DNA of 64,000 bases from Verrucomicrobiota bacterium (lineage in GTDB: Bacteria; Verrucomicrobiota; Verrucomicrobiia; Opitutales; Opitutaceae), in the NCBI GenBank assembly GCA_023399155.1, contig JAEWQP010000016.1:248001-312000 (forward strand). Reading direction: 5' to 3'. A program made the translations under genes and the position numbers. The notes below the pieces were generated by a model that worked only from the letters and a program-made list of their open reading frames with translations, ran no database searches and was not told the DNA's origin. Each line of letters begins with the position of its first letter. Positions within the stretch are counted from its first letter, which is position 1. This document shows positions 8,975 through 18,700 of this stretch, one piece after another.

Positions 8975-9010
8975 AAACAGGCCGGAGGCTCACTGCCTCC
9001 GGCCTGTTTT
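8975..9010. terminator. Bidirectional rho-independent terminator
   Basis: AAACAGGCCGGAGGC and GCCTCCGGCCTGTTT form a perfect 15-bp stem with a 5-base loop. There is TTTT on the plus side and TTTG on the minus side. It sits between the convergent beta-helix gene and the Cys-rich gene and probably ends both. Confidence 0.92.
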
Positions 9011-9042
9011 GCATCCGCGCGCGCGGCGTGCCTTGCTGGGAC

Positions 9043-9300
9043 CTACTTCTTCTCCTTGCAGCCCGCGCAGGTGCAATCCGCGGGATGGGCCGCCTTCTCC
9101 TTTTCCTTGCAGCCTTCACAGGTGCAGCCCGCGGGATGGGCCGCCTTGTCCTTGCAGCATTCCTTCGGGCAGTCGGCCGGGCAGGCCTGCGCCGGTTTCG
9201 CGTCGCTTCCGCACGATCCGCAGTTGGCCGCAGCTGCGGTTAGACCGAAAGCAAGACCACCGACCATACAGACAAAGGTGAGGTAATTACGGAGCTTCAT
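9043..9300 (-). CDS. Small exported Cys-rich repeat protein
   Basis: 85 residues from ATG 9300 (MKLRNYL). A signal peptide covers about residues 1-24 (FVCMVGGLAFGLTAAAA). The mature part is almost entirely Cys, Lys, Ala and charged residues: NCGSCGSDAKPAQACPADC, then KECCKDK, then two copies of a 15-17-residue unit of the form AAHPAxCTCxGCKEK with CTC and GC pairs and one His each. Such spacing suggests binding of soft metals (Cu, Zn, Cd) in the periplasm, but no metallothionein family is recognised. The ATG further upstream (9393) gives an unconvincing N-terminus. It is separated from the TylF-like gene by 82 bases. Coding status is well supported by the repeats and the adjacent terminator; function is inferred only. 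Confidence 0.75.
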   Translation of the reverse strand: MKLRNYLTFVCMVGGLAFGLTAAAANCGSCGSDAKPAQACPADCPKECCKDKAAHPAGCTCEGCKEKEKAAHPADCTCAGCKEKK

Positions 9301-9382
9301 AGGAATCCGAAGAAAACATGATGAATCGAGAATCGGCAAGCACGGTCGTGTCGTCACCAGCGCGCCGGCCGCCGGTCCGCCC

Positions 9383-10483
9383 TCATCCTCCACGCAAATC
9401 GAAGACCCGCGCTCGCGGATTGTTCATGACCAAGCGGTGGTGCTCGCGCAGGTGGACGGCAAACTCGGTGTAGTACTCCAGCCACCAGAAACACGGCCAG
9501 GTCACGACCAGATGCGTCGCGCCTCGCGCCGTCATCCCGCGCAGAGCCTCGATCGCCGCGGCATCATCGGCGGGAGGTCCGCCGTATTGACCCTCGGTCT
9601 CCAGGAAAGGGATGGCCAGGTTTCCCTGCGCGAGATCGATCCGGAGTTGTTCCTGGTCGATCAGGACGAAGGGACCGGCGGGCGTCAGAATGTCCGCGAG
9701 TTCCTGGTTCAGTCGGTAGGTCTCCCGCATCCAACGCCACGTTTTCTTTCCGGTGGCGAACGCGACCTGGGGCGCCTCCGGACCGTCGCCGATCGCCTCG
9801 ATGCGATGCGGGAGCGATCGTCGTCCGAGAAACTCGTGCACCGCGATGGCGCATCCTTCGTAGGCGAAGTAGTCGTCGAACACGACCAGGCCGCCTGGAC
9901 TCACCTGATCGACCAACTGCTCGAGGCAGCAGCTCACGCTCGCATGCCAGTCCGCATCAATGCGAAGCAGTGCAATCGGACCAATGCGGCCACGCGCCGC
10001 CGCGAGCGTCCGGTCAAAATAGCCCTTCACCAGCTCGACACGTGACTCGAGACCGAGCGCGGCCGCCGAGGCCTTCACGTCCTCGAGAGACACGCGCAGG
10101 TTGTCGTGGTACCAGGGGCTGGAGGTATCGTTCACCCAAGTCTGGGCCGCCGCGCCATCGATCGCCGCAGGTGGCGGAATACCCTCGAACGAGTCAAACA
10201 TCCACACCTTGCGCTCGCTGTCACCGGCCAGCCGGAGCAGTTCGGCCATCAGGAACGAACAACCACCGCGCCAGGTGCCGCATTCCACGAAGGCACCCGG
10301 GATGCGCTGGTCGAGCACCGCGCGCACCTGCCGTGCGAGTTCGGTCAGCGCGTCACGGGGCACCATCGTGTAGGGCTGCACGCGCTCCAAGACCGGGGGC
10401 AGGTCACGGGTTTCGGTCCAGGCGGATCTGACGACGGCCGTGGATGCCGGCGGCGAGGAAATAGTGGGGGTTTCAGGTGCCAT
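9383..10483 (-). CDS. TylF/MycF-family SAM-dependent O-methyltransferase
   Basis: 366 residues from ATG 10483 (MAPETPT); the frame upstream of it is Arg-rich and not protein-like. Residues about 60-270 carry the family pattern: an SAM-binding loop with GAFVECGTWRGGCSFLMAE, KVWMFDSFEGIPPP, and the metal and acid motif ALLRIDADWHASVSCCLE followed by GGLVVFDDYFAYEGCAIAVH. The two Asp of IDAD and the DD of VFDDY are the expected Mg/catalytic residues. TylF and MycF methylate sugar hydroxyls on macrolides; relatives in non-producers are usually in surface-sugar clusters. A further 100 or so residues (GATHLVVTWPCFWWLEYYTE) form an extra C-terminal domain absent from TylF and typical of proteins acting with glycosyltransferases. 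No sugar-biosynthesis genes are adjacent, so the substrate is unknown. Confidence 0.82.
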   Translation of the reverse strand: MAPETPTISSPPASTAVVRSAWTETRDLPPVLERVQPYTMVPRDALTELARQVRAVLDQRIPGAFVECGTWRGGCSFLMAELLRLAGDSERKVWMFDSFEGIPPPAAIDGAAAQTWVNDTSSPWYHDNLRVSLEDVKASAAALGLESRVELVKGYFDRTLAAARGRIGPIALLRIDADWHASVSCCLEQLVDQVSPGGLVVFDDYFAYEGCAIAVHEFLGRRSLPHRIEAIGDGPEAPQVAFATGKKTWRWMRETYRLNQELADILTPAGPFVLIDQEQLRIDLAQGNLAIPFLETEGQYGGPPADDAAAIEALRGMTARGATHLVVTWPCFWWLEYYTEFAVHLREHHRLVMNNPRARVFDLRGG

Positions 10484-10739
10484 CGGATAGCTGCGCACGA
10501 AGCGATCGCATCCGGCGCATGCGTTGAGAACCCAGCGCCCCACGGGGGTTCCCGATCGGGTGCCCGCCGCCTTCCTATCGTGTCCCCCGGCCGCGCCCTG
10601 ATCCGCCACGGCGCGAGGGCTGTGGGGGTCCGACCCGACCGTCCGCACGTGCCGCAGAAAACTTGAGCCGGAAAATCCCACCCAAATTTGAGGGCTCGGC
10701 GGTGCTCGGCAAAGGCGCGCGCTGGCCGATCCACCCCTT

Positions 10740-10991
10740 ATGGTCGCGCTCGCCCAGAATGACTGCCTGTCCCCGACGGAGATGCTCGGCCTGCTCAGGG
10801 CCTGCCCGTGGACGCAATCGAACCCGTCGGAGTGCCCGCTCCACGAGCTCCGGAAACTTCCCCTGGCCGAACTCTACCAGATCGTGCGGCGGGCGACCTC
10901 CGCGGATCTCTCGGAGTTTGCCGCCGTGTGCGACGGCTGCCCGTGCCGCTGCCCCATGCCGCGTCGCCGCAGCTCCTGGACGCTGTTCTGA
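10740..10991 (+). CDS. Small Cys-containing hypothetical protein
   Basis: 83 residues from ATG 10740. The sequence is protein-like: SPTEMLGLLRACPWTQ, then CPLHELRKLPLAELYQIVRR, then VCDGCPCRCPM. It has seven Cys, five of them in the C-terminal CxxCxCxC-type cluster and its approach, suggesting a metal site. There is no signal peptide and no recognised family. It stands alone between the divergent TylF-like gene and the outer-membrane protein gene. Coding status is moderately supported by composition only. Confidence 0.5.
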   Translation: MVALAQNDCLSPTEMLGLLRACPWTQSNPSECPLHELRKLPLAELYQIVRRATSADLSEFAAVCDGCPCRCPMPRRRSSWTLF

Positions 10992-11252
10992 ACATCAGGT
11001 CTCGGATCGGTAGATAGGCGTGTTTTCCGAACGCGCCGAGTACGTCGTTTCGCACACGCGGCGGTTTCCCGCGAGTTGACTCCCTCACCCGCACCGGCGG
11101 AGCGGCAACTCGCCACGCGGGGGCGACCAACTGTCCCTTCATTGTTTTTTCATCCGCGTTTCTTGGCACGACGGGAGGCGTCACCGCCCTCTGACCGGCG
11201 CTTCCCCCCATCCCCCCACGAGCGCCAGGGCGGTGTTGTCCTGACCTGTCCT

Positions 11253-12329
11253 ATGAACCCACGCAAAACGGCTCGCTTGAGCCCTGTCGCCGCGGCCACG
11301 GCTGCCGCTGCCTTCGCCCTCGTCCTCACCGCCCGCGAGGCCCACGCCCAGGGCTGCGTCGCCGTCCGCCAGATGGGCGATGTCGCCTGCACCGTCGGCG
11401 CCTTCCAGCCCACCCACGGCGAGCGTTGGAGCATCAACGTCAACTACGAGTGGTTCGAGTCGCACCGCCATTTCGTCGGTCGCGAGGAACAGCACCACCG
11501 GGCCGAGGAGGGCACGGAGGTGATCAACGACACACACCAGGTCACGACCCGCGTCGCCTACGCCTTCTCGCCCCGCACCACGCTTACGCTCGACGTGCCG
11601 TACTTTCGCTCGGTGCGTTCGTCGCTCTACGAGCACGATCGCATCAACCGCCATACGACGAGCTCAAGCGGTATCGGCGACGTCGTGATCGGCAGCGAGT
11701 TCTGGATGAAGACGCCCTCGGGGGACACGCGCTCAAACCTCGCGCTGGGCGTGGGCCTGAAGCTCCCGACCGGTAACTCCAACGCCAAGGATACGTTTCA
11801 CACCGTGAACGGGCCCGTGGTTCGCAACGTCGACCAGTCGATCCAGCCTGGCGACGGCGGCTGGGGCATCTCGCTGAGCGCCCAGGCGTTCCAGCGGATC
11901 GGCAGCACGACCTCGCTGTATGGCTCGCTCTACTACCTGATCAGCCCGCAGGAGACGAGCGGCACGTTCCGTTCCACGGACCCAATCATCGGCCGCTTTT
12001 CGATCGCCGATCAGTACCAGGCGCGCGCCGGCGTGGCGCAGGTGATCTCCGGCAAGCACGGCCTCGCCGCATCGCTCGGGGGCCTGATCGAGGGCATCCC
12101 GTCGTCGGACCTCGTCGGCGGCGACCGCGGCTTTCGCCGCCCTGGCTACACGATCTCGATCGAACCCGGCCTCTCCTACATGACCGGCCGCCACACGGTG
12201 TCGTTGTCCGTCCCCGTGGCCGTCGACCGCAACCGCGTGCGGAGTTTCGCCGACAAGCTGAACGGCCGACATGGCGACGCCGCGTTCGCCGACTACGCGG
12301 TCAACGTCGGCTACGGCTATCGCTGGTGA
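11253..12329 (+). CDS. Outer-membrane beta-barrel protein (transporter/MetA-like)
   Basis: 358 residues from ATG 11253 with a signal peptide (about 1-33, ending AHAQG). The mature part is a run of amphipathic strands: RWSINVNYEWFESHRHF, TTRVAYAFSPRTTLTLDVPY, IGDVVIGSEFWMKTP, SNLALGVGLKLPTGNSN, and it ends in YAVNVGYGYRW with a terminal aromatic. LKLPTGNSN in mid-protein resembles the outer-membrane family that includes the phenol-degradation MetA-like proteins. The His-rich loop HRHFVGREEQHHRAEEG may bind a ligand. It converges with the ASPIC/UnbV gene, overlapping it by 13 bases at the 3' ends. Function unknown beyond a surface barrel. Confidence 0.78.
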   Translation: MNPRKTARLSPVAAATAAAAFALVLTAREAHAQGCVAVRQMGDVACTVGAFQPTHGERWSINVNYEWFESHRHFVGREEQHHRAEEGTEVINDTHQVTTRVAYAFSPRTTLTLDVPYFRSVRSSLYEHDRINRHTTSSSGIGDVVIGSEFWMKTPSGDTRSNLALGVGLKLPTGNSNAKDTFHTVNGPVVRNVDQSIQPGDGGWGISLSAQAFQRIGSTTSLYGSLYYLISPQETSGTFRSTDPIIGRFSIADQYQARAGVAQVISGKHGLAASLGGLIEGIPSSDLVGGDRGFRRPGYTISIEPGLSYMTGRHTVSLSVPVAVDRNRVRSFADKLNGRHGDAAFADYAVNVGYGYRW

Positions 12330-15300
12330 TCGGCCGCCCCGGTGCGCCGGAAGGCGAGCAGGGGCGCGTTGTTCCTGGCGACCAGTATGATGGTTCGGCG
12401 GTCGTCATCGCGATCCAGCACGACCACCGACCGGCCGTCGCCGGGAACCACCAACCCGCCCGCCTCCGGCTCGACGGCCGTGAAGCGCCCGGCGCCGTCG
12501 CCCAGGAGCAGTTGCCCGAGGCCGCCGGTGAAGCGGCCGATGGTGGCGTCGGGCGCATGCGAGTTCTGCACCAGAAAGAGATCGGCGTTTCCATCGCCGT
12601 CGAAATCGCCACTCGCGATAGCCTGGGCCGGCGCGATCTGCGCGATCCTCGGCAGCGGCTCGAAACGGAAGCGCCCTTGTCCGTCGCTCAGGAAGACGCC
12701 GCTCTGCAACTCGGTGGCGGCGAATCGGCGCGCCGCGGCAAGGCGGTCCTCCCCGACGATCTCGCCCAGGGTGGACCGGGCGTAGACGTCGTTCGAAGGA
12801 AACTTCCGCCCGATCTCGGGGATCCGCGCCGCCAGTTCCTTGCGTGTGCGCCAGGGCACCAGTCGACCGGACTCGTAGTGCGCCTCGATGAGTTGCGCGG
12901 CCGGGCCGCTGGAAAACCTGCCGTAGTAGAGCAGAGCGGGCTCCGCGGGGCCGGCCCGGTATCGTGTATTCAAACCAAGGTTACCGACTGCGATATCGGG
13001 CCGCCCGTCCCCGTTGAAGTCGGCCGTGGATAGCGCGGTCCACAGGCCCGCGCCAGCGGAGGAAAACCCCGCGTCTTCCGAGCGATCGTCGAAGCCGCTC
13101 CCGCCGCGGTTGTGCCAATAGCGCACGCCGCCCCACTCGCACGCCACGATCAGGTCCGGCCAGCCGTCGCCATCCAAGTCGTTCGCCAGCGCCGCCGTGA
13201 CCAGGCCCGCCTCGCGAATCCCGGGCGCGAGCGATTCGGTCGCATCCTCGAACCGTCCACCGCGGTTGAGAAGGAGCGCGCTGCGCGGAGGCAGCGGATA
13301 ACGCCCGGGGATCACCCGCGCCCCGATGAAAAGATCAGCACGTCCATCGCGGTCGAAGTCGGCCACGGCGACCGCGCCAACGCTGGTCGGCATGGCCGGA
13401 AGCGCCTCCGCAGCCAGCGCAAATCGGCCGCTCCCGTCGTTGAGCAGCAACTGCGGCTGATAGACGGGCCGCCCGGCCGGCCGGCGGGTGCCGGATCGCG
13501 TGAGCAGCAGATCGAGGTCGCCGTCGCCATCGGCATCGAGCAGCGCCAGCGGGCCGTCGTCGACTTCGGTGCTCCCAATCGCGGCCGGAATCGCGTCGCC
13601 AGGCGCGGCGGCGAAACGGCCGGCATCGTCGCGCAGGAGGAGGCGCGCCGCGGATGCCGTGCTGCCGCCGACCACGAGGTCGGCATCGCCGTCCCCGTTC
13701 ACATCGCCGGCCGCGAGGTGCGGTCCGCCGCGATTCAGCGTCCACGGCAGGAACGGCTGGGCATTCGCCTCGGCGCCGAAGTCCTCGGGCACGACAACCG
13801 GCTCCTCGAAGGTCGTAACCGATGGCTCGAAAAGCTGGGGTGCGGCGCGGACGGGCGAAATCGCGCCAGGGCCGGGCGCGGTTTCGTCCGCCTCGGGTTC
13901 CTCGATCACGTAGCGGTGGTCGGCGGCGAGCCCCTCGAAGGCCTGCGTGTACCCGCTCGGCCATGACACGACGAGCCGGCGGATGACGGACTCGTCGCCG
14001 AGCCCGAAGTGCAGTGCCGGATCGCTCGACGACAGGTAGCCATGCATCGCCTGGAGCTGGCGCACCTGCTTTCCAGCCGCGGTCTCCACGCTGACCCGGG
14101 CGCCGATGCCGAGGCGGTTGCTCCGCTTCCCTCGCAGGGCGATGACCACCCGGTGGCCGCGGTCGTTGTCGTTGCGGAGCACGGTTGGCCCCTTCTCGTG
14201 GTTGCCGTAGACGAGGTCGAGGTCACCGTCGCCGTCGAGATCGCCGAAGGCGGCGCCGAAACTCACGCCCGTCTGCGCGAGGCCCCAGGCGGCGGAGACG
14301 TCCTCGAAGCGCAGATCGCCGGCGTTGCGGAAGGCGAAATTCGGCTCGGTCATGGCCGGGCTGTCGCGCATCAGCACGCGCTGAGCCGAGAGATTCTCCG
14401 AGCCGAGGATGCGCTGGAGGATGTCCGCGTTGTGGTACTCGCGGCGCATGCCGTTGGTGACGTGGAGGTCGACACGGCCGTCCTCGTCGAGGTCCTCGAA
14501 GCGCACGGACCAGGTCCAGTCGGTGGCGGCAAGGCCCGCCAGCCAGGCGGCCTCCCTGAACTGCGGGGTCCCGGTGGCGAGGAGGAGCACGTTGCGCATG
14601 TACTGCGGCGCTCTCGACGAACCGGCGGGGTTCTCCTTGTTGATGGCACGCGAGGCCGCCATGCCCCGCTGGTCGCGCTCATGGGTCGACGGCATCATGT
14701 CCGGAACGAACAGATCGAGGCGGCCGTCGTTGTCCACATCGCCCAGGTCGGATCCCATCGAGTAGTAGGACGTCAGCGGAAAATGCGCGTCGACGACGTC
14801 GGTGAATGTTCCGTCGCGATTGTTCCGGTACAGCCGGTTCGGCACGGCGTAGTCGTTGGCCACGTGAATGTCGGGCCAGCCGTCCTCGTCGAAGTCCCAC
14901 CACAGCACCGAATGCCCGCACGTCTCGCCGCCGATGCCGGCGCGTTCCGTGACGTCGGTGAACGTACCGTCGCCATTGTTCCGGTACAGCCGGTCGGGCT
15001 GGCCGGCGGGACGGAGCGGGGCGCTCAGCATGTTGGTCTGCACGTAGACGTCGAGCCAGCCATCCCGGTCGAAGTCGGCAAAGGCGGCGGCGCCGCTCGC
15101 ATCGGCGAGCCCCAGGCCGCGCCGCCCGGCCTCCTCGGAGAAGGTGCCGTCGCCACGGTTGATGAAGAGCCAGTTCGGCGCGCCGAAGCGGGTGACGTAG
15201 AGGTCGAGGTCACCGTCGTTGTCCACGTCGACAAACACGGCTCCTTGCCGCCACGGCCGCACCGCCGGCGCATCGGGCGAGTCCGGCACGTCCACCTCCG

Positions 15301-15748
15301 CGATTCCGGAGGCCGCCGTCACGTCCTCAAACCGCCATCCACCCAGGTTGCGAAACAGGCGCGAATCGTCGCACTTGCTCACGATGAACACGTCGGGACG
15401 GCCGTCGCCGTCGTAGTCGCCGATGGCCACGCCCGTGCCGAGGGCGCCATAGGTCAGCTCCTGATAAAACTCCGTCCACATGCGCGGGTCGGAATAGCTG
15501 TTCTGCGCCACGATGCCGGTCTGCGCAGGCGGCATCTCTTTGAACAGCGTCGCGCCGCGCGGCCCGGAGCGCGGCTGCAGCGCGCGTTCGATCGTTTCGG
15601 CGCCCGCCGCCGGCACGAGGGCCAGTGCGAGGACCACGCCTGCAAGCGCGGCCGCAAGGCCGTGGTAGGGTTGGGTTCCGTTCAGGGCGGACACGGCGAT
15701 GTCAGGGCTGCTCGAGGCTGAGCGTCGGCGTTCCGGCGGGGACGTCAT
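12317..15748 (-). CDS. Giant secreted ASPIC/UnbV-VCBS (CRTAC-like) protein
   Basis: About 1143 residues from ATG 15748. This start overlaps the upstream gene's end by 47 bases; a GTG at 15694 (eight bases past that stop) would give the neater signal peptide HGLAAALAGVVLALALVPA, so the start is uncertain. Order: signal peptide; a dozen VCBS/FG-GAP blades with Ca-binding loops such as DYDGDGRPD, DVDNDGDLD and DFDRDGWLD (residues about 80-520); an ASPIC/UnbV domain at about 530-615 (GHRVVIALRGKRSNRLGIGA, HFGLGDESV, WPSG); then a second VCBS propeller set to the end. The neighbour upstream is a paralogue with the same plan. Unlike it, this protein stops soon after the last blade (ARNNAPLLAFRRTG) and lacks the second ASPIC domain. 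Extracellular, role unknown. Confidence 0.85.
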   Translation of the reverse strand: MTSPPERRRSASSSPDIAVSALNGTQPYHGLAAALAGVVLALALVPAAGAETIERALQPRSGPRGATLFKEMPPAQTGIVAQNSYSDPRMWTEFYQELTYGALGTGVAIGDYDGDGRPDVFIVSKCDDSRLFRNLGGWRFEDVTAASGIAEVDVPDSPDAPAVRPWRQGAVFVDVDNDGDLDLYVTRFGAPNWLFINRGDGTFSEEAGRRGLGLADASGAAAFADFDRDGWLDVYVQTNMLSAPLRPAGQPDRLYRNNGDGTFTDVTERAGIGGETCGHSVLWWDFDEDGWPDIHVANDYAVPNRLYRNNRDGTFTDVVDAHFPLTSYYSMGSDLGDVDNDGRLDLFVPDMMPSTHERDQRGMAASRAINKENPAGSSRAPQYMRNVLLLATGTPQFREAAWLAGLAATDWTWSVRFEDLDEDGRVDLHVTNGMRREYHNADILQRILGSENLSAQRVLMRDSPAMTEPNFAFRNAGDLRFEDVSAAWGLAQTGVSFGAAFGDLDGDGDLDLVYGNHEKGPTVLRNDNDRGHRVVIALRGKRSNRLGIGARVSVETAAGKQVRQLQAMHGYLSSSDPALHFGLGDESVIRRLVVSWPSGYTQAFEGLAADHRYVIEEPEADETAPGPGAISPVRAAPQLFEPSVTTFEEPVVVPEDFGAEANAQPFLPWTLNRGGPHLAAGDVNGDGDADLVVGGSTASAARLLLRDDAGRFAAAPGDAIPAAIGSTEVDDGPLALLDADGDGDLDLLLTRSGTRRPAGRPVYQPQLLLNDGSGRFALAAEALPAMPTSVGAVAVADFDRDGRADLFIGARVIPGRYPLPPRSALLLNRGGRFEDATESLAPGIREAGLVTAALANDLDGDGWPDLIVACEWGGVRYWHNRGGSGFDDRSEDAGFSSAGAGLWTALSTADFNGDGRPDIAVGNLGLNTRYRAGPAEPALLYYGRFSSGPAAQLIEAHYESGRLVPWRTRKELAARIPEIGRKFPSNDVYARSTLGEIVGEDRLAAARRFAATELQSGVFLSDGQGRFRFEPLPRIAQIAPAQAIASGDFDGDGNADLFLVQNSHAPDATIGRFTGGLGQLLLGDGAGRFTAVEPEAGGLVVPGDGRSVVVLDRDDDRRTIILVARNNAPLLAFRRTGAADHQR

Positions 15749-18700
15749 GTGTGGTGACCTCTCCGCCGGGCCAGCGAACCTCCAGCCCTCGAGGGGGGTT
15801 GGCTCCCGTGTATCCAAAAAAGCACGCCGCGCTGGACTGGCTCCAGTATCCGGAACCGGCGGCGATCTCGGCCAGCTGGGTCGTATCGTCCGCAAGCCTC
15901 AGGGTCACGCGGGCGCCGACAGCGCTCGGGTTTCCCGGTGCGCCGCTCAGGCTGACGCGCAGGAAATTCCGGTCGCCGCCCGCGTCGTTGCGGAACACCA
16001 GCGTGGAACTGTTGTTGCGACTGCAGAGAAGGTCGGGCGAACCGTTGCCGTCGAGGTCCAGGACGACCAGCGCCTTCGCGTCGCCTGGCACGACGAATCC
16101 GCTTTCGCGCGGCGACGGGGCGCGAAATCCTCCGCGACCGTCGCCGAGAAGCAGCTGGCCGACACCCCCGTCGAAGCGGCCGATGGCGTGCACGGGCGAG
16201 AAGTTGTTGTGCACGATGGCGAGGTCGGCCCGGCCGTCGCCGTCCAGGTCGCCGGCCACCATGCCCTGCGCGACCGATATCTGGGCCACGTGCGGCAGCG
16301 GCTCGAACCGGTAGCGGCCGTCCGGCTGGCTCATGAAGACACCGCTTCGAAACTCCGTCGCGGCGAACCGCTCCGCCGCAGCGAGTTTCTCCGCCCCGAG
16401 CACCTGCCCGAGCGTCGCCGTGGCATACTCGTTGTTGGTCCGGATGCGCCGTCGTACGGGGGGGACGGCCTGGGCCAGTGCCTTCAGCGTGTGTCGCGGG
16501 AAGAGCCGGTCGCCTTCGTAGTAGCCCTCGACCAGCTGCCGGCCCTGTGTGTCAGCGAAGGATCCGAGGAAAAGGAGGGCAGGCCTGTCGTTACTGGCTG
16601 AATACGGCGAATTGAGTCCCTGGTTGCCCGCCGCGTAGTCCAGGCGTCCGTCGCCGTTGAAATCGGCGGCGGCGAGGCTGTTCCACCATCCCGTGCCGGC
16701 GGCGGCGAATCCCATCGCTTCGCTGCGATCCTCGAAGCCGCGTCCCTCCTGGTTGCGGAAGATCCGCACCCCGCCCCATTCCAGGGAGAGCAGGAGGTCG
16801 AGCCAGCCGTCGCCGTCGACGTCGGTCCAGAGCGCCGAAGTGACCATGCCGACCTCCGCGAGTCCGGACGCGATCGTTTCCGCCACGTCCTGGAATCCGC
16901 CCGCGCGATTGGCGAGCAGCAGGCTGCGGGGTGCGGCAGGATAGCGACCCGGCAGCACGCGCGCGCCGATGAACACATCGAGGCGCCCGTCGCGATCAAA
17001 GTCCGCCGCGGCCACCGCGCCCGCACTGATGGGCGACGGCGGCAACACGCCGTCGGGCGCGGGCTGGAGTGCGCCTGTCCCGTCGTTCAACCAGAGTTTG
17101 GGGGCAAGTCGCGGCGAAGCGGCGGGAATGCCGGCACCCGTCTTCGTGAGAAGCGCGTCCACATCGCCGTCGCCGTCGGCGTCGAACAGGAGCACAGGGC
17201 CGTCCGGCACATTTGCCTCGGTGGCGAGTTGGGTGAGCCGCGGAGGCGCGGCCTCCGCGGCAACGTCGAGCCCGGAGACGACGCGCGTCCCATCTTTCGA
17301 TGCCCCGCCCAGCAGGATCTCGTCGCGCCCGTCGCCATCCAGGTCGGCCACGGCGAGACCCGGGCCGCGGCGATGGAACGTCATCGGCATGAGCGGCTGG
17401 CGATTCGGCTCGGCACGGAGGTTCTCACGGGTCGGGAGCGCAAGCCCTCGTGCCGTGGAGACCTCCGTGAGCAGCGTCGGGGAGGTGCGACGCCCCACGG
17501 GTCCGGGCGTCGCAGGCTCATCCGGCTCGGTGATGGTGTAGCGGCAATCCGCCGCCAAGTCGGTGAAGGTCTGCTCGTGGCCACTGGGCCAGGAGACCGT
17601 CACGCGCGAGATCCGGTCATCGTCTCCGAGTCCGAAATGCAGCACGGGTTCGCTTGTCGACAGGTACCCGCGGGCGAGGACCAACGGCCGCGCCTGCACG
17701 CCCGAGGCCGTCTCGACGCGCACGAGGGCGCCAACGCCGAAGCGGTTGGAGCGCGTGCCGCGCAGGGCAAAGATCACCCGGTGGCCGGCATCGTTGTCGT
17801 TGCGCAGCACCGAGGCCGTCGCCTCGTAGTTGCCGTAGACGATGTCCAGGTCGCCGTCGCCGTCCAGGTCGCCGTAGGCGGCACCGAAGCTCACGCCCTC
17901 GTGGTCGAGTCCCCAGGCGCTGGATACATCCTCGAAGCGGAGTCCGCCGGCGTTGCGGTAGGCCAGGTTGCGCTCGTTGAGCACCGGACTCTCGCGCAGC
18001 AGGCGCATGCGTTCGCCCAGGTTCTCCGAGAGGATGATGCGCTCGCGCAGGTCCGCGTTCTGGAACTCGCGGGTCATCCCGTTGGTGAGATGGAGGTCGA
18101 GCCACCCGTCCTCGTCAAAATCCTCAAACCGGACCGACCACGTCCAGTCGGTCGCGGCGACGCCGGCGAGGATCGCCGCCTCCTGCAGCACCTCGGCACC
18201 GGTATTGAGAAGGAGCGCGTTGCGCAGGTACTGCGGGGCGAGTTCGGGCCGGCCCTGATCCTCGCGACTGAGCGCACGCGCGCTGGCCATGCCGCGCTGA
18301 TCCTTCTCGTGCGAGGTCGTGGCCATGTCGGCCACGAGCAGATCAACAAGCCCGTCGTTGTTTACGTCGCCCAGATCGGCGCCCATGGAGGAGTACGGGG
18401 TGTGCGGAGCCACCGCGTCGGTCACGTTGGTGAAGGTGCCATCGCCATTGTTGCGGTAGAGGGCGTCGGGCGGGCCGAAATCGCTCGCGGCGTAGATGTC
18501 GGGCCAGCCGTCGTCGTTGTAGTCCCACCATGTCGCCGAATGGGAGAGCGTGGGGCCGGAGATGCCGGCCGCATCCGTCACCTCGACGAAACGCCCGTCA
18601 CCCGTGTTGCGAAAGAGCCGGTCGCGCTGCCCGGTCGGATTGCGGGCGGCGTCGTACATATTCGTCTGGAGGAACACATCGAGCCAGCCGTCGCGATCGT

